Assembly (NCBI RefSeq): GCF_032397745.1 | Contig: NZ_CP135921.1 | Span: 3,522,501 to 3,586,500 of the forward strand | Source: Bradyrhizobium prioriisuperbiae | Lineage (GTDB): Bacteria > Pseudomonadota > Alphaproteobacteria > Rhizobiales > Xanthobacteraceae | Direction of reading: 5' to 3' | Length of the DNA: 64,000 bases | In this document: piece after piece, positions 63,081 to 64,000 of the stretch | How the letters are laid out: every line of letters begins with the position of its first letter | Position numbering within the stretch: the stretch's first letter is position 1 | Notes under the pieces: model-generated | The model's database searches: none | Told to the model about the DNA's origin: nothing | The model's input: only the letters and a program-made list of their open reading frames with translations | Position numbers and translations under genes: made by a program

Positions 63081-63561
63081 TCAGGCGCCAGCCCTTGTTG
63101 TGAGAAGCCAGCCAAGAACCGGCAAACTGACGATTATCATGGGCACGAGGAAAGCCAGGACCTAGCCAAAAAGGCCCCGTTGGAGCGACGGTTATTGGTT
63201 CGAGCCGCCGCCGCACGATGACGACCATATCAACCAATGTTTCAACGATGACCGCCCCGGCCAGCCAAGGGCCTGCGGCGCTCCCAAAACTCAGCGCCAC
63301 GATTGCCGCTGCCGCTATGGCTGCGCCCAGCAGATCGAGCCAGACGATCTCCACGAGGCCTCCATTCGACAGGGGATAACCTCTGCGACGAGCGGCAATA
63401 GCGGAAAGCGCGAGGACCCTGAGCAGATGGATCCCGAGCACCCCGGCCATGAGGCGCGTCGGCGCATGCGCCTGCACCAAGGATAGGAGAAGAACCGCCG
63501 CGAAGCCCGAAACGATCAGGCTCAGCAACTGCGTCCTTCGGAGTCGAGACAAGCTGGACAT
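63081..63561 (-). pseudogene. small membrane protein gene with a C-terminal frameshift
   Basis: From the ATG at 63561 the frame encodes a protein with four likely membrane segments (LLSLIVSGFAAVLLLSLVQ, AGVLGIHLLRVLALSAIA, LDLLGAAIAAAAIVALSF, and AGAVIVETLVDMVVIV). Near 63165-63176, in a run of A/T and C/G, the reading frame becomes non-hydrophobic. The next frame continues with LAFLVPMIIVSLPVLGWLLTTRAGA and a stop at 63081, so one base is probably lost or gained. Without the shift the frame runs on to 62947. It is divergent from a TetR gene. Family not recognised. Confidence 0.6.
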
Positions 63562-63579
63562 GGGTAGGCTCCTATTTTT

Positions 63580-63624
63580 TGATAGCGATCGCAATTTATA
63601 TATTGAAAATAGCGACCGCTATCA
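63580..63624. promoter_or_regulatory. two operator-like palindromes upstream of the TetR gene
   Basis: ATAGCGACCGCTAT (63610-63623) is a perfect 6-2-6 palindrome; ATAGCGATCGCAAT (63582-63595) is a near copy. The two also form a 13-bp inverted repeat with one mismatch (63580-63592 and 63612-63624). They lie between the divergent membrane protein and TetR genes, as expected for a TetR operator pair. Confidence 0.75.
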
Positions 63625-63659
63625 ATACCTCAAGGGGCCAGAGCGAAGGAGCGGACGAG

Positions 63660-64000
63660 ATGAAGGTTTCAAAGGAAAGGGCCGCGGAGAACCGCGAGCG
63701 GATCCTCGATGAGGCGTCCCGCCTCTTCCGCGAACGGGGCGTGCAGGGCGTGGGCGTGGATGCACTCGGCGAGGCTGCGGGGTTGACCCATGGCAGTCTG
63801 TACAGTCAGTTCGGCTCGAAGGACCGGCTGTTGGCCGAAGCCGTCGGACGTGCTTTCGCGAGCTTCGGCGCCAAGGTCGGCACCATCGACGACGCTGACG
63901 CCTATGTTAGCGAATACCTCTCCGCAGCGCATCGCGAAAATCCCGGAGACGGCTGCGCGGTCGCCGCCCTCGGGTCCGAAATGCCCCGCCAGAGTGAGGC
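63660..64000 (+). CDS. TetR/AcrR family regulator (C-terminus cut by window edge)
   Basis: An N-terminal TetR helix-turn-helix (NRERILDEASRLFRERGVQGVGVDALGEAAGLTHGSLYSQFGSKDRLLAEAV) followed by the start of the ligand domain (GDGCAVAALGSEMPRQSE). The window ends after about 113 residues; the family is usually about 190-200. It is divergent from the frameshifted membrane protein gene across two palindromes, which it probably binds. Confidence 0.9.
   Translation, partial: MKVSKERAAENRERILDEASRLFRERGVQGVGVDALGEAAGLTHGSLYSQFGSKDRLLAEAVGRAFASFGAKVGTIDDADAYVSEYLSAAHRENPGDGCAVAALGSEMPRQSE

Overview
The window is high-GC DNA in the codon style of an alphaproteobacterium. Gene content and order in the first 14 kb (ABC-F ATPase, paired secreted M20 peptidases, Ogt, MarR, VOC, GST, FAH, MBL and SDR genes) suggest the Bradyrhizobium / Rhodopseudomonas / Afipia group. 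That placement is inference; no rRNA is present.

Layout: (1) 1-14.1 kb looks like ordinary chromosomal backbone. It holds small detoxification and catabolic genes, a MarR gene with a perfect palindromic operator, and clear terminators. (2) An intact initiator tRNA-Met lies at 14468-14544. Its last 12 bases recur at 18117-18128, inside the 3' end of a decayed serine recombinase gene, and a hairpin follows each copy at the same distance. This marks an integration hot spot carrying a small hydrolase/TetR/SnoaL insert. (3) 18-22 kb is junction debris: the recombinase pseudogene, a MazF-type/Phd toxin-antitoxin pair with a strong promoter, a 3' fragment of a tRNA-Arg, and a kinase-like pseudogene. 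(4) 22-32 kb is an accessory catabolic block: GlxA-type regulator, isonitrile-hydratase-like protein, orphan amino-acid-type binding protein, creatininase, flavin monooxygenase, two ArgE/DapE deacylases, DUF1028 and a PhnD-like protein. (5) 32-41 kb holds an HpaB/HpaC-type two-component monooxygenase with RidA, a PotABCD-type ABC importer, a class II aldolase and a LysR regulator.

(6) 41.5-62.6 kb is the most interesting part: two divergent arms around a regulator that is itself a tandem fusion of two LysR proteins. The left arm encodes a urocanase paralog, a DUF917 protein, a GST, a BisC/TorZ-type molybdenum reductase, a hydantoinase-like amidohydrolase, an AroQ-like protein, a hydroxyacid reductase and a second GST. 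The right arm encodes a complete Liv-type importer, a second DUF917 protein, an N-carbamoyl-amino-acid hydrolase, a second urocanase paralog and an EamA exporter. Read as chemistry, this is hydration of a urocanate-like acid to an imidazolone- or thiohydantoin-type propionate, removal of a 2-substituent, hydantoin opening, then decarbamoylation to an amino acid. This resembles breakdown of ergothioneine-like, S-methylated or N-methylated histidine derivatives. There is no histidine ammonia-lyase, ergothionase or imidazolonepropionase in the window, so the substrate remains inferred.

(7) The right edge holds a frameshifted membrane protein gene and a divergent TetR gene (cut by the window end), with two operator-like palindromes between them.
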